From the NCBI RefSeq assembly GCF_000222485.1, contig NC_015914.1, positions 1,736,001 to 1,800,000 on the forward strand: a stretch of 64,000 nt of DNA. The letters are read 5' to 3'. The DNA is from Cyclobacterium marinum DSM 745 (lineage in GTDB: Bacteria > Bacteroidota > Bacteroidia > Cytophagales > Cyclobacteriaceae). Under the pieces are notes generated by a model. That model did no database searches, was not told the origin of the DNA, and saw only the letters and a program-made list of their open reading frames with translations. The stretch's first letter is position 1, and each line of letters opens with the position of its first letter. The position numbers were made by a program, and so were the translations under genes. This document shows, in pieces, positions 10,401 to 19,337 of this stretch.

Positions 10401-10858
10401 TCAAAGGTGATGTAAGGATCATCCAGGTCTACCCAGTAGCCGATTTGCTCCGTAAGGTTGTCCCATTCATGTTTGTAACGCATGACGGTTTCCCTACATT
10501 TTTGATTGTATTCTTCTACAGAGATTTTTTTACCAATATCTTCCTTGGTGATTCCCAGCTCCTTTTCTACCTGTAACTCTACAGGCAAACCATGGGTATC
10601 CCAACCTCCCTTTCTTTTTACTTGAAATCCTTTAAGTGTTTTATAGCGGCAAAAGACATCTTTAATTGCCCTTGCCATTACATGGTGAATCCCCGGGGTT
10701 CCATTGGCTGAAGGTGGACCTTCATAAAAGGTATAGGCAGGTGCTCCCTCCCTATTGCTAATGGATTTTTCAAAAACGGCATTGTTTTTCCAAAAAGCCA
10801 ATACGTCCTCCCCTATTTTGGGATAATCTACCTGTTTAAACTCCTGATATTTCTTCAC
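7484..10858 (-). CDS. ileS: Isoleucyl-tRNA synthetase (long, type-2-like)
   Basis: Class I aminoacyl-tRNA synthetase charging tRNA-Ile, 1124 residues. Seen: HIGH-like motif GIHH at 56-59 inside GPPSANGTPGIHH, editing domain in the middle, KMSKR (about residue 667) in place of KMSKS, anticodon-binding domain with W-rich segment, and a long C-terminal extension without a CxxC zinc site. Length and KMSKR are features of the eukaryote-like type 2 IleS, many of which tolerate mupirocin. The start is a GTG (MKKYQEFKQVDYPKIGEDVL); no in-frame ATG gives a better N-terminus. lspA follows after two bases. Confidence 0.95.
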   Translation of the reverse strand: MKKYQEFKQVDYPKIGEDVLAFWKNNAVFEKSISNREGAPAYTFYEGPPSANGTPGIHHVMARAIKDVFCRYKTLKGFQVKRKGGWDTHGLPVELQVEKELGITKEDIGKKISVEEYNQKCRETVMRYKHEWDNLTEQIGYWVDLDDPYITFDVKYVESLWHLLKKLYEKDLIYKGYTIQPYSPAAGTGLSSHELNQPGSYRDVKDTSITAQFKVKGEDDLYILAWTTTPWTLPSNSALAIGEKLDYVKVKTFNPYTYEPQTVLLAKARMSAYFNPKGAKVDLDAYQPGDKVIPYQIVGEVKGKDLIGMKYEQLFPIEELALPEPAFTVISADYVTTEDGTGIVHLAKAFGADDFRTLAQQNVPGIFLKDEKGMEIPIVDKKGKFLPVVGEYLLSKIEEHEIPVHKTFGVDDFYVKNYSHDDESDKAYKSTDVIISIILKNENKAFKVEKYEHSYPHCWRTDMPILYYPLESWFIKTTAYKDKLVAFNKTINWKPESTGTGRFGNWLENLVDWNLSRSRFWGTPLPIWRNKEGTQTRCIGSVAELEAAIEESVAKGYMKESPYKGKEVDLHRPFVDDIVLVAENGDKMFREPDLIDVWFDSGAMPYAQWHYPFENDEIFKANYPADFIAEGVDQTRGWFFTLHTLAVMLFDSVAFKNVIANGLVLDKNGNKMSKRLGNAVDPFKTLKEFGPDALRWYMLSNANPWDNLKFNKEGVVEVQRRFFGTLQNTYNFFALYANLDAFAYDAANTIPVNERPELDQWILSKLQSLIKETETAYENYDITPASRAIMNFTVDQLSNWYVRLARKRFWRGDMNADKQAAYETLYECLEVIARLMSPVAPFYSDWLYQNLTASLEKKALSVHLTDWKPSNESLINLPLENSMQLAQDISSLVHSLRKKERLKVRQPLQKVLIPVLNEETKALIAHVEDLIKSEVNIKSIEYIDDTSDILVKSVKPNFALLGKRFGPKMKAVSKIIQQWGKEEIAQIEKEGQVEISIDGEAATLKLEEVLIQSQDIPGWSVATDNGITVALDVTLSTELKEEGIARDFVNRIQNLRKDMGLEVQDKIQIQIAPLNETVDNALLNFSDYIKTETQALALTLDGASNNSTVLDMDEFELAVKVEKV

Positions 10859-11556
10859 TGTAATTAGAAAATATTATCTGTGTGTTGATGCGTCTTAATT
10901 TTTAGGACATTTGTAATCTGTCCAAAACGAAGCCGTAAAGTTAATAGAAAACAGGGGTATATGTATGGCAATTGAAGAAAATCTATGCACTTGGCCTACT
11001 GAGACTAAGATAAACACTTATTTGGCAGTTTTAAATAGGGCCTTTGTTCAAGTTATTGCTTTTGAGCTGGGTAAATAGCCTTATTAATTATTGAATTTTG
11101 TCCTTTTTTCTAAGAGATGTTAAGCAAATTCAGAGTATGTAAAACAGACATCTATTTTTATGGCTTCGACTCCGCTCAACCGCCGATAAAGGAAGAAGTG
11201 TTTGTGCCGACAGTGTCGAAAAGTATTATTCTTAAGCTATTATTTTAGAATGTTTATGAAAAAATCCCCCTTTGTCCCCCTTTGAAATAAAGGGGGAGTT
11301 TGGTTTTTCGGGCATTTACGCGTACGTACCTGATTTATCATTTCTATGGCCCACATAAATTCTAACCATTCAACACTAAAATACCATTTCTTGCAACTCC
11401 CTCTTAATACAGGAGTCACGGAAAATAGGGTTTTAAACAAATTTTGGAATAGTGAATATTCTTAAATTGTTATCCCTTTTTTTCTGAAGACGTATCTATC
11501 AATTACACTTTAATTAATATCGGATTTCGATTATAGCCTACCTGAAAGAAACGGAG
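10859..11556. other. Gene-free stretch upstream of ileS with dispersed G/C-run repeats
   Basis: No convincing coding sequence. It contains a copy of a dispersed motif CTTCGACTCCGCTCAAC near 11165 (also seen inverted near 55830) and a palindromic C-run/G-run element at 11263-11310 (CCCCCTTTG and its complement with a short AT spacer). A related element lies at 11812-11860. These are low-complexity intergenic repeats of a kind common in Bacteroidota; function unknown. Confidence 0.5.
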
Positions 11557-11674
11557 AAGCCTGAAGGGCTGAAAATATAATAGCCACGGGTGAAGCCCGT
11601 GGTCAGGGATACCTACTCGATCTTGATTTTGGCGACATTGTTACGCCTTTTCTGCAACAATGCTGACAAAATCT
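11557..11674 (-). repeat. Three-hairpin intergenic repeat, copy 2 (inverted)
   Basis: Inverted relative to the copy at 6177-6293. The central stem is CCACGGG/CCCGTGG (11584-11602) with loop TGAAG on the plus strand; the outer stems match the first copy with a few changes. The order and spacing of the three hairpins are the same in both copies. The rest of 11675-11902 holds only the C-run/G-run repeats near 11725 and 11812. Confidence 0.7.
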
Positions 11675-11902
11675 AACCTACGAATTCGATTTATTTAGGG
11701 ATTCCAGTTCTTCAACAAATCCCCTTTGATCCATCTTTGAAGGGGGCTAGGGGAATTATTTTAGTAGGCCCCTATTTTTCAGCATCTTATATCTGAGTGT
11801 TTACGAAGGAATCCCCTTAGTTCCCCTTTGAAGAAAAGGGGGAGTTTGGTTTTTTAGGACTTACGAGTTCATTCCTGATTTCCAATTTCTCTTACACAAA
11901 AC

Positions 11903-13231
11903 TCAGGTACCGGGAATGGTAATCCCTTTTACTCGCCGGTAAAGTGAGAGGGCATGTTTGTCTGTCATTCCGGAAATAAAATCCAACAGGCCTCTCATTA
12001 GCGCATAGGCATCCCTAGATTTTTGAAGTTCCAGCTCTTCTGGAAGCAAGCGTAAAATGCTCTTATTGTGCCCTGAAAACTTTTCTTTACAAAAATGAAA
12101 ATGAAACAAGGCTTCCGAAAATGTAGCCAACAAGCCTTCCAGTACTTGGTATCCGGCAGCCTCCTTTTCCAGCACAGGCTGGGACCTATATATTTTTTTA
12201 ACTGAGAGTGAAGTGATGGCCTCCAGATTTTCGGCGGAAGGGATAATTTCAGTTAGTGCTTGGTCAAACTCCCCACTTAAGATATCGACTTCTTTTTCCT
12301 CAAAAACAGCAGAGGTTTCCTGAATTAACCGGCTGATGGTCATGGCGCGCATAATGGCTAGTTTTTGTTTTGGGCTGCTGTATTTTTGAAGTTTCTCCGG
12401 ATCGTATCGATCTCCTATTATCCCAGCCATTAGAGAGATCGATTCTTCCAAAGAAACCAAGCCGAGGGTACAACCATCTTCCAGATCTATGATACTGTAG
12501 CAGATATCATCTGCAGCCTCCACCAAAAAAGCCAAAGGATGCCTCATCCAGCAATTTTCCGCCAATTTGGGAATGCCCATCCCCTTTGCAAGATGCTCAT
12601 AATCTGTAATGTTACTAGTATAAAACCCAAACTTCTTCTGGCTTCTTCTCTTCTCACCAGTAGCCTTGCTCCAAGCCGGTCTGGGATATTTGGTAAATGC
12701 CGCCAGCGTAGCGGGAGAGATATTCATCCCATTTCCTTTGTCCACCAACATGCGAAACCCTTGGGCATTTCCCTCAAAGTTGGTGAGATCTTCCCATTCA
12801 TTTTCCGAACACTTTTGTTGCCAAAGTTTGCCGGTGGTATGAAACTTAAAGAAATCTGAAATTGCCTCCTCTCCGGCATGTCCAAAAGGCGGATTGCCAA
12901 TATCATGGGCCAAAGCCGCTGTTGCCACAATCCCTCCTATGTCAAAAGGCTGCAATTTCTTCGATGCCAAGGCAGGGTACTTGTCTAACAAAAACTTTCC
13001 GGTAGACTTGCCCAATGAGCGGCCCACACTGGAAACTTCCAGACTATGGGTAAGCCTGGTGTGCACAAAATCATTTTCAGGAAGGGGAAAAACCTGGGTT
13101 TTATCCTGAAGATTTCGAAAAGGAGCGGAAAAAATTATTCGATCAAAATCCCGCTCAAATTGACTTCTCTGAAGATCCGTATCCGAAGGCTTTAACCCTT
13201 CGGGCAATAGTAGTTTTTCCCAATTCATCAT
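11903..13231 (-). CDS. dgt: Deoxyguanosinetriphosphate triphosphohydrolase (dGTPase family)
   Basis: HD-domain dNTP triphosphohydrolase that splits dNTPs into nucleoside and triphosphate, lowering the dNTP pool; cytoplasmic. 442 residues, usual family size. Seen: N-terminal RSQFERDFDRIIFSAPFRNLQ with the family's dNTP-binding pattern, HTRLTHSLEV (His57, His62), the metal site HDIGNPPFGHAGE (His109, Asp110, His118), and the later DDICYSIIDLEDG segment supplying the last metal ligand. Two adjacent ATGs (13231, 13226) are both possible starts. It stands alone between intergenic repeats and the efflux operon. Confidence 0.9.
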   Translation of the reverse strand: MMNWEKLLLPEGLKPSDTDLQRSQFERDFDRIIFSAPFRNLQDKTQVFPLPENDFVHTRLTHSLEVSSVGRSLGKSTGKFLLDKYPALASKKLQPFDIGGIVATAALAHDIGNPPFGHAGEEAISDFFKFHTTGKLWQQKCSENEWEDLTNFEGNAQGFRMLVDKGNGMNISPATLAAFTKYPRPAWSKATGEKRRSQKKFGFYTSNITDYEHLAKGMGIPKLAENCWMRHPLAFLVEAADDICYSIIDLEDGCTLGLVSLEESISLMAGIIGDRYDPEKLQKYSSPKQKLAIMRAMTISRLIQETSAVFEEKEVDILSGEFDQALTEIIPSAENLEAITSLSVKKIYRSQPVLEKEAAGYQVLEGLLATFSEALFHFHFCKEKFSGHNKSILRLLPEELELQKSRDAYALMRGLLDFISGMTDKHALSLYRRVKGITIPGT

Positions 13232-13282
13232 AGCACTTCAAAAATACGAAGTGTAGCCTTAGGTAAAAAAGAAATGGCCGGA

Positions 13283-14704
13283 CTATTTCCAACCACCTCC
13301 CAATGCACGGTAAAGATCCACTACAGTGAGGAACATTTCAATCCTTGTATTGGTCTTGTCCAGCTCTGCCTCCAGAACTCTTGATTGAGCCGTAATCACC
13401 TCCAAATAAGTAGCATATCCACCACGGAATAATTCGTTGGCCGTAGAAACTGCATTGAGCAAGACTGCTGTTTCTTCATCTCTGAGGCTGTAAATATTTC
13501 TTAGATTTCCCACACGCTGAAGTTTACTTGACACTTCTTGGTAACCATCCAATATGCGCTTTTGATAATTGTATAAGGCAATTTTATTGGAGGCTATGGA
13601 TTGATCGTAACCCGCTCTGATACGGTTTTGAGCAAATATTGGGGCTGTCAAACCACCCAATATTCCAATGGTCAAGCCACCGGGCATTTCCAACGCAGCC
13701 GGAAGACTCTCATCATTCAATCCTACATAGGGGGTTAGACTTAAGGAAGGTAAAAACTCTTTTCTAGCTGCCTCTACATTAAAATTACTTGCCCTCAGCT
13801 CATGTTCCGCTTGACGGATATCAGGTCTTCGAAGCAACATGTCTGATGGCAAACCGGCTTCCATCCCATAGGGAAGTTTGATTTCCAACAATGAAGAGGC
13901 CCTTTCAATAGGTTGAGGAAACCGGCCAATTATAAAGTTAAGCCTATTTTCCGTTTCAATGATCTCCTGTTGCTTCTCATATGAAAGACTTTTTGTAGAG
14001 AGCAACTGGGCAGAAAATTGCTGCACAGCCAACTCTGTAGCCCTACCAGCCATTTTCTGAATTTTAATCAGCTCCAAGGCCATCTCTTGGTACTCAATAT
14101 TTCTATTGATGGTTTCGAGCTGAATGTCTAAGCCCAACAATTGATAATAAATTCTTGAAATCTCAGCCACCATATCGGTGACCACCAGGTGTCTCCCCAT
14201 ACCTGTAGCTAGAAATTTTTCGTAATCTGCTTCCTTTCTATTTTTTACTTTACCCCAAATATCAATTTCCCAAGTACTCTGAAAGCCTATGAAATTATTC
14301 TCAGTTCTGTTGACAACATTTCTGTCACCATTGATGGTGCCACTAAACAAGTTGGGGCGAATATCACCGGATCGGTAACGGACCATCCCATTTAAGGTAG
14401 GATACATTTGCCCTTTAGTAATTCTATACTGAGACCTGGCAATCTCTATTCTCTCTAAAGCTGTAAGGATATCCAAGTTATTCTCAAGCCCTGTTTCGAT
14501 TAGGCTTACCAAATTTGGATCATTGAAGAACTCCTCCCATGAAATGTCACCAATACTGGCAGAATCCTCTATATCTAAAAAGGTTTCGGGAAGTGGCTCC
14601 ATTTCAGGCATCACCGGAGCCTCAATACTTTTACAGGCAAACACCGATACCATCGCTAGGATGCCTATGGAAAGACGAAGGATCAATTTATTTTTTAAAA
14701 ACAT
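13283..14704 (-). CDS. Efflux outer-membrane factor (TolC/OprM-type lipoprotein)
   Basis: Outer-membrane channel for the tripartite RND pump encoded just upstream. I choose the ATG at 14704 (473 residues), which gives a signal peptide with lipobox SVFAC (Cys24); a TTG five codons upstream overlaps the pump stop. Two outer-membrane-efflux repeats are visible, each with long heptad-like helices, and the NodT-like segment MLLRRPDIRQAEHELRAS about residue 285. Gene order adaptor-pump-channel with almost no spacing makes one operon. Probably exports toxic organic compounds or metabolites; substrate unknown. Confidence 0.9.
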   Translation of the reverse strand: MFLKNKLILRLSIGILAMVSVFACKSIEAPVMPEMEPLPETFLDIEDSASIGDISWEEFFNDPNLVSLIETGLENNLDILTALERIEIARSQYRITKGQMYPTLNGMVRYRSGDIRPNLFSGTINGDRNVVNRTENNFIGFQSTWEIDIWGKVKNRKEADYEKFLATGMGRHLVVTDMVAEISRIYYQLLGLDIQLETINRNIEYQEMALELIKIQKMAGRATELAVQQFSAQLLSTKSLSYEKQQEIIETENRLNFIIGRFPQPIERASSLLEIKLPYGMEAGLPSDMLLRRPDIRQAEHELRASNFNVEAARKEFLPSLSLTPYVGLNDESLPAALEMPGGLTIGILGGLTAPIFAQNRIRAGYDQSIASNKIALYNYQKRILDGYQEVSSKLQRVGNLRNIYSLRDEETAVLLNAVSTANELFRGGYATYLEVITAQSRVLEAELDKTNTRIEMFLTVVDLYRALGGGWK

Positions 14705-14715
14705 GGAGTATTTGT

Positions 14716-17700
14716 TCAATTATTTGAAAAAGATACTTGAGTGTTATCTTTCTTTTCTGAAGTTGGCTTTTCATTTTCTTCCACTTTTTGGAAAGTAAAA
14801 TGAGCGAAAATCACATACAGTCCCGGAATGATGATCAATCCGAATATGGTCCCGATTAACATTCCACCTGCAGCAGCCGTACCAATGGATCGGTTACCCA
14901 ATGCTCCGGCACCTGTGGCCATTGCCAAAGGCAACAATCCTGCTATAAAGGCAAAGGAAGTCATTAGTATAGGCCGTAGTCTGGTCACAGATCCTTCCAC
15001 AGCGGCTTGTATCACAGAATGCCCTGCTTCTCTTTTCTGTATGGCAAATTCCACAATCAATATGGCATTTTTACCTAATAGACCAATGAGCATGATCAAT
15101 GCTACTTGTGCATAGATATTGTTTTGCAAGCCCAATAAGTATAGAGAAATGAAGGCACCAAATACTCCCACCGGAAGGGATAAAATTACCGGAAGTGGTA
15201 AAAGGAAACTTTCATATTGAGCGGAAAGAATTAAATAGACAAACAACAAACAGATCAAGAAAATAACGATGGCCTGATTTCCTGAGGTCACCTCTTCTCT
15301 GGACATCCCATACCAGTCATGATTATATCCTTGTGGCAGTTTTTCGGCTGTTACTCTTTCGATGGCTGCAATCACATCTCCACTACTGTACCCAGGGGCA
15401 GCGGAACCTTTTACTGTAGCTGAATTGTACATATTGAATCTGGTTAACTGCTCCGGTCCGTAGGCTTTTTCCATGGTCAGGAACGAGGAGATGGGCACCA
15501 TTTCTCCCACATTATTTTTCACTTGAAGGGCCATTACATCTTCGGGCTTGGCTCGGTATTCCGGCCCGGCTTGTAACATCACATCATACATCTGCTCAAA
15601 GCGGACAAAATCAGAAACGAATTGCCCACCTAATAATACCTGCATGGTGCCTAGGGCTTTGGCTATGGTCACCCCATTTTTCGCTGCCTGATCCTGATCA
15701 ATCCTGATAAGAAACTGAGGAAAAGTAGGGTCAAAGTCGGTATACGCAAATCCTATCTCAGGGCTGGCCATCAGCTCTTCGACCAAATCATTGGTAACTG
15801 TGGACAAACGCTCCAGATTACCTGTCCCTGTTTGGTCAAGAACTTTCATCTGAAAACCACTGGAGTTACCAAAACCGGAAACTGTGGGAGGTAAGAAGAA
15901 ACTAATTTTCGCATCAGAAATTTCCTCACCTAGTTTTTCAAATTCATCCAAGGTCTGCTGAATGGGCAGGTCCTTCCTCTCATCCCATGATTTCAAGTTG
16001 ACCATCGCCATCCCATAAGAGGCGCCGGAAAGACCATTTCCAAGTGAGTAACCTGCCAAACTGGAAACAGAAGCTACCGCCTCATTTCCTTCCAGTTTAT
16101 GAATCAATTCATCCAAAACCTTTTCAGTTCTTTCTACTGTTGCACCAACAGGAGTGGTTACATTGACATACACCATGCTTTGATCCTCTGTAGGAATAAA
16201 GCCTGTTGGCAGGATTTTACTTACACCCCAGGTGGCCACAAAGAAAAAGAGAAATATAAGTGTGGTAACTCCTTTTCGAGGCACCAAGAAGGTGACATAT
16301 TGTAGGTATTTATTTTCAAAGAAATTGTAATAATGGTTGAAACCATTGAAGAAACGCTGCAACAAAGTTTGTTTCTTTTCTTCTCCATAGTGATTTTGAA
16401 GCAAGATCGCACAAAGTGCAGGGGTTAATGTCAGTGCATTGACTCCGGAAATAAAGATAGCTATGGCCAAGGTCAAGGAAAACTGTCTATAAAAGACCCC
16501 GACAGGCCCTGACATAAATGCCACCGGTACAAATACTGCAGACATCACCATGGTAATAGCAATAATGGCCCCACTGATCTCCTTCATGGCGGCGAATGTT
16601 GCCGCGCGCGGCGCCAGCCCTTCCTTCTCCATTTTGGCATGGACAGCTTCCACCACCACAATGGCATTATCCACCACTATCCCTATGGCCAATACCAGTG
16701 CAAATAAAGTGAGCAGGTTGATAGAAAAGCCCAACCACTGCATAAAAAACAAGGTCCCGATCAGGGCTACCGGCACTGCAAGTGTAGGGATAAGGGTGGA
16801 GCGAAAATCCTGAAGGAAAATAAACACCACAATAAAAACAAGAATAAATGCTTCTACCAAGGTCACCAATACCTCATGAATGGAAGCATCCAAAAACCTG
16901 GACACATCATAGGATATTTTATAATCCATCCCTGAAGGGAAGTTGTCCTGCTTAATTTGTTCAATTTTCTCTTTGACATTGGCAATGACCTCACTGGCAT
17001 TGGATCCGGGACGCTGAATAACCATCACAGAGGCGGCAGGCTTACCGTCCATTTTGGCAATCCTACCGTAATTAAGGTTTCCAAATTCTACATCCGCAAT
17101 GTCTTTTAACCTTAAAATAGATCCATCAGGATTGGCCCTGATGACCAAGTTTTCATATTGTTTGGGTTCATAAAATTTCCCGGTGTATTTAAGGACATAC
17201 TGTAACATTTGCATGTCTTTACCGGAGCTGATCCCTAACTGACCGGGAGCTGCCTCCACATTCTGATTATTGATGGCTGCGATAACATCATCTGTGGCCA
17301 CTTTATAAGCCGTCATGCGGTCAGGCTTGAGCCAAATTCTCATGGAGTAATCCTTGGTACTCATGATTTCGGCAAGGCCTACACCATCCACCCGCTGCAG
17401 TTCTTGAAGCACATTGAGATCTGTGAAATTATAGATAAAGGCTTCGTCTAATGAAGGGTCCTCACTGGCCACATTGATGTACATGAGCAAGCCTTCCACT
17501 TGCTTTTCCACCGTTACCCCGGCTTTGGTAACAATTTCCGGCAGGTCATTGACCACCGTAGAAACCCTATTCTGAATCTCTACCGCTGCCAGATCCGGAT
17601 CAACGCCGGCTTGAAAATACACTTTGATGACTACTGTACCCCTATTACTACTTACGGAGGTCATGTAAGTCATTCCCGGCACACCATTGATTACTTTTTC

Positions 17701-17895
17701 AAGAGGAGTAGCCACTGTCTTGGCTGCCACTTCTGCATTCGCTCCCCTGTATTTGGCACGAATGGATACAGATGGAGGGGCAATATCCGGGAAAAGTTCT
17801 ACCGGCAAAGTAAAAAAAGATAACAATCCCAGTAACACAAAGAAAAGGGATATCACCAGCGATAAAACCGGCCTTTTTATAAATAAATCAAACAT
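14716..17895 (-). CDS. RND efflux pump, AcrB/MexB-like inner-membrane subunit
   Basis: Proton-driven inner-membrane transporter of the HAE1 (hydrophobe/amphiphile) RND family, 1059 residues, normal length. Seen: N-terminal FIKRPVLSLVISLFFVLLG, twelve membrane segments in two halves separated by two large periplasmic loops, and the proton-relay helix AIGIVVDNAIVVVEAV, where the second of the usual two aspartates is Asn. C-terminal GTAAAGGMLIGTIFGL is the typical last-helix pattern. Three bases separate it from the adaptor gene; the channel gene follows directly. No regulator gene is adjacent. Confidence 0.93.
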   Translation of the reverse strand: MFDLFIKRPVLSLVISLFFVLLGLLSFFTLPVELFPDIAPPSVSIRAKYRGANAEVAAKTVATPLEKVINGVPGMTYMTSVSSNRGTVVIKVYFQAGVDPDLAAVEIQNRVSTVVNDLPEIVTKAGVTVEKQVEGLLMYINVASEDPSLDEAFIYNFTDLNVLQELQRVDGVGLAEIMSTKDYSMRIWLKPDRMTAYKVATDDVIAAINNQNVEAAPGQLGISSGKDMQMLQYVLKYTGKFYEPKQYENLVIRANPDGSILRLKDIADVEFGNLNYGRIAKMDGKPAASVMVIQRPGSNASEVIANVKEKIEQIKQDNFPSGMDYKISYDVSRFLDASIHEVLVTLVEAFILVFIVVFIFLQDFRSTLIPTLAVPVALIGTLFFMQWLGFSINLLTLFALVLAIGIVVDNAIVVVEAVHAKMEKEGLAPRAATFAAMKEISGAIIAITMVMSAVFVPVAFMSGPVGVFYRQFSLTLAIAIFISGVNALTLTPALCAILLQNHYGEEKKQTLLQRFFNGFNHYYNFFENKYLQYVTFLVPRKGVTTLIFLFFFVATWGVSKILPTGFIPTEDQSMVYVNVTTPVGATVERTEKVLDELIHKLEGNEAVASVSSLAGYSLGNGLSGASYGMAMVNLKSWDERKDLPIQQTLDEFEKLGEEISDAKISFFLPPTVSGFGNSSGFQMKVLDQTGTGNLERLSTVTNDLVEELMASPEIGFAYTDFDPTFPQFLIRIDQDQAAKNGVTIAKALGTMQVLLGGQFVSDFVRFEQMYDVMLQAGPEYRAKPEDVMALQVKNNVGEMVPISSFLTMEKAYGPEQLTRFNMYNSATVKGSAAPGYSSGDVIAAIERVTAEKLPQGYNHDWYGMSREEVTSGNQAIVIFLICLLFVYLILSAQYESFLLPLPVILSLPVGVFGAFISLYLLGLQNNIYAQVALIMLIGLLGKNAILIVEFAIQKREAGHSVIQAAVEGSVTRLRPILMTSFAFIAGLLPLAMATGAGALGNRSIGTAAAGGMLIGTIFGLIIIPGLYVIFAHFTFQKVEENEKPTSEKKDNTQVSFSNN

Positions 17896-17898
17896 AGC

Positions 17899-19083
17899 TT
17901 ATTTTTCTGTACTGGTAGGCATTACTTCTGCAATGGTATCGTCATTTTTAGTCACAGGGATTTCGGTTTCTCCTGCGATCATTTTCGGCTGAATGGTCAT
18001 GCCATCCTTGACATTTTGGATACCTTCAAAAACAAGACGCTCACCCTCTTCCAAACCTGACTCTATAATATAATAATGGGAAAACCTTGCTCTCGGAATA
18101 ATGCTACGCATTTCCACCTGATTGTCTGCCTTCACTATATAAACAAAGCTTCTGTCTTGAATTTCAAATACTGCCTTCTGAGGGATAATGATGGCATTTC
18201 TGATTTTATTGGTTAGAATAATCTTGCCCGTAGCCCCATGTTTCAAGATTTTACTGGGGTTGGGAAACAAGGCCCTAAAGGCTATGGAACCGGTATTGGC
18301 ATTGAATTCTCCTTGCATGGTTTCAATAATTCCCTCATAAGGATATGGAGCGCCATCGGCAAGCACCAATTGGACCACATTGTTTTCTGTAGTTTCATCC
18401 TTTGATTTGATATATTCCAAATATTCCTTTTCTGATACATTGAAATAGACATGGACGGAACTAATGTTAGAAACAGTGGTAAACAAGCTTCCTTGGTCTA
18501 CCAAACTACCGGTTTTTAAAGGTATTCTATCAATGATCCCATCAAAAGGAGCCCTGATATTGGTATACGAAAGCTGCACTGCAGCATTGTCCATGGCAGA
18601 TTTTGCTTCCTCAATTTTGGCCAATACAGCATCGTATTTTGCCTTGGTGAGGTTCAATTCTGACGCTGAGATTACATTATTGTCCACCATGATTTTCAAT
18701 CGCTCCACCTCAAATTCGATCACCTTGGCTTCCGCTTTGGCACTTTCAAGATTTGCCTTGGCTTTGGCTAGTTCCGCTTTATACTCTTGCTCGTTGGTTT
18801 TGAAGAGAATTTGACCTTTCTTAACCTCCTGGCCTTCATCCACATTAACTTTTTCCAGAAATCCCTGTACCCGAGCCCTTAACTCCACGTTTTGTATCGC
18901 TTTGATATCTGCCACATAATCTCTGTGTAATATGGTGTCTGATGCCACCACTTCTATTACCGGAAACTCCTTGATTTCTTGTACCTTCTTACCGGCATTA
19001 TTTTCACTATTACATGAAAAAATGAAAATCACCGGAATAAAAAAGACGAAAATTCCGATTTTATTTAATTTTATTTTGCTCAT
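17899..19083 (-). CDS. RND efflux periplasmic adaptor (AcrA/MexA-like lipoprotein)
   Basis: Membrane-fusion protein that links the RND pump to the outer-membrane channel. ATG at 19083 gives 394 residues with lipobox IFSC (Cys24); a GTG five codons earlier is the alternative. Seen: lipoyl-like half-motifs (ELRARVQGFLEKVNVDEGQEVKKG and the later SYTNIRAPFDGIIDRI), an alpha hairpin between them (about residues 90-165, charged and Ala-rich), then beta-barrel and membrane-proximal domains. First gene of the efflux operon; divergent from the CBM9-like gene, with 254 bases between the start codons for both promoters. Confidence 0.92.
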   Translation of the reverse strand: MSKIKLNKIGIFVFFIPVIFIFSCNSENNAGKKVQEIKEFPVIEVVASDTILHRDYVADIKAIQNVELRARVQGFLEKVNVDEGQEVKKGQILFKTNEQEYKAELAKAKANLESAKAEAKVIEFEVERLKIMVDNNVISASELNLTKAKYDAVLAKIEEAKSAMDNAAVQLSYTNIRAPFDGIIDRIPLKTGSLVDQGSLFTTVSNISSVHVYFNVSEKEYLEYIKSKDETTENNVVQLVLADGAPYPYEGIIETMQGEFNANTGSIAFRALFPNPSKILKHGATGKIILTNKIRNAIIIPQKAVFEIQDRSFVYIVKADNQVEMRSIIPRARFSHYYIIESGLEEGERLVFEGIQNVKDGMTIQPKMIAGETEIPVTKNDDTIAEVMPTSTEK

Positions 19084-19308
19084 ATTCGTTGCCAACACTA
19101 GTTTTACTTTTATTCAATCTTTAAAGCAGATGTACAATTTACACTTTAAAGCAACAACAAATAATACAATAATTTTGATGAAAACCAGATAGATTTTGCC
19201 AAAGTAACTTTTACAGGTTTTCAACGGGCAATATCATGGATAAGTAAGCCTGCATCCTCATTCATTGATTAACGCCTCATCTAAGCCTGTTCATTCTATT
19301 ACTTATTG

Positions 19309-19316
19309 TATATTTG
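19309..19316 (+). promoter_or_regulatory. Bacteroidota-type -7 box (TATATTTG)
   Basis: Perfect match to the TAnnTTTG -7 consensus of Bacteroidota sigma factors, 21 bases ahead of the chosen start of the CBM9-like gene. The -33 region at the expected spacing is only a weak match. Confidence 0.5.
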
Positions 19317-19337
19317 CAGCAATTTAATGTCAAAAAT

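Noticed and set aside
11240..11440. 66-residue minus-strand frame upstream of ileS
   Set aside because: Its C-terminal part (PPLFQRGTKGDF) is only the translation of a common C-run intergenic repeat, not a gene.
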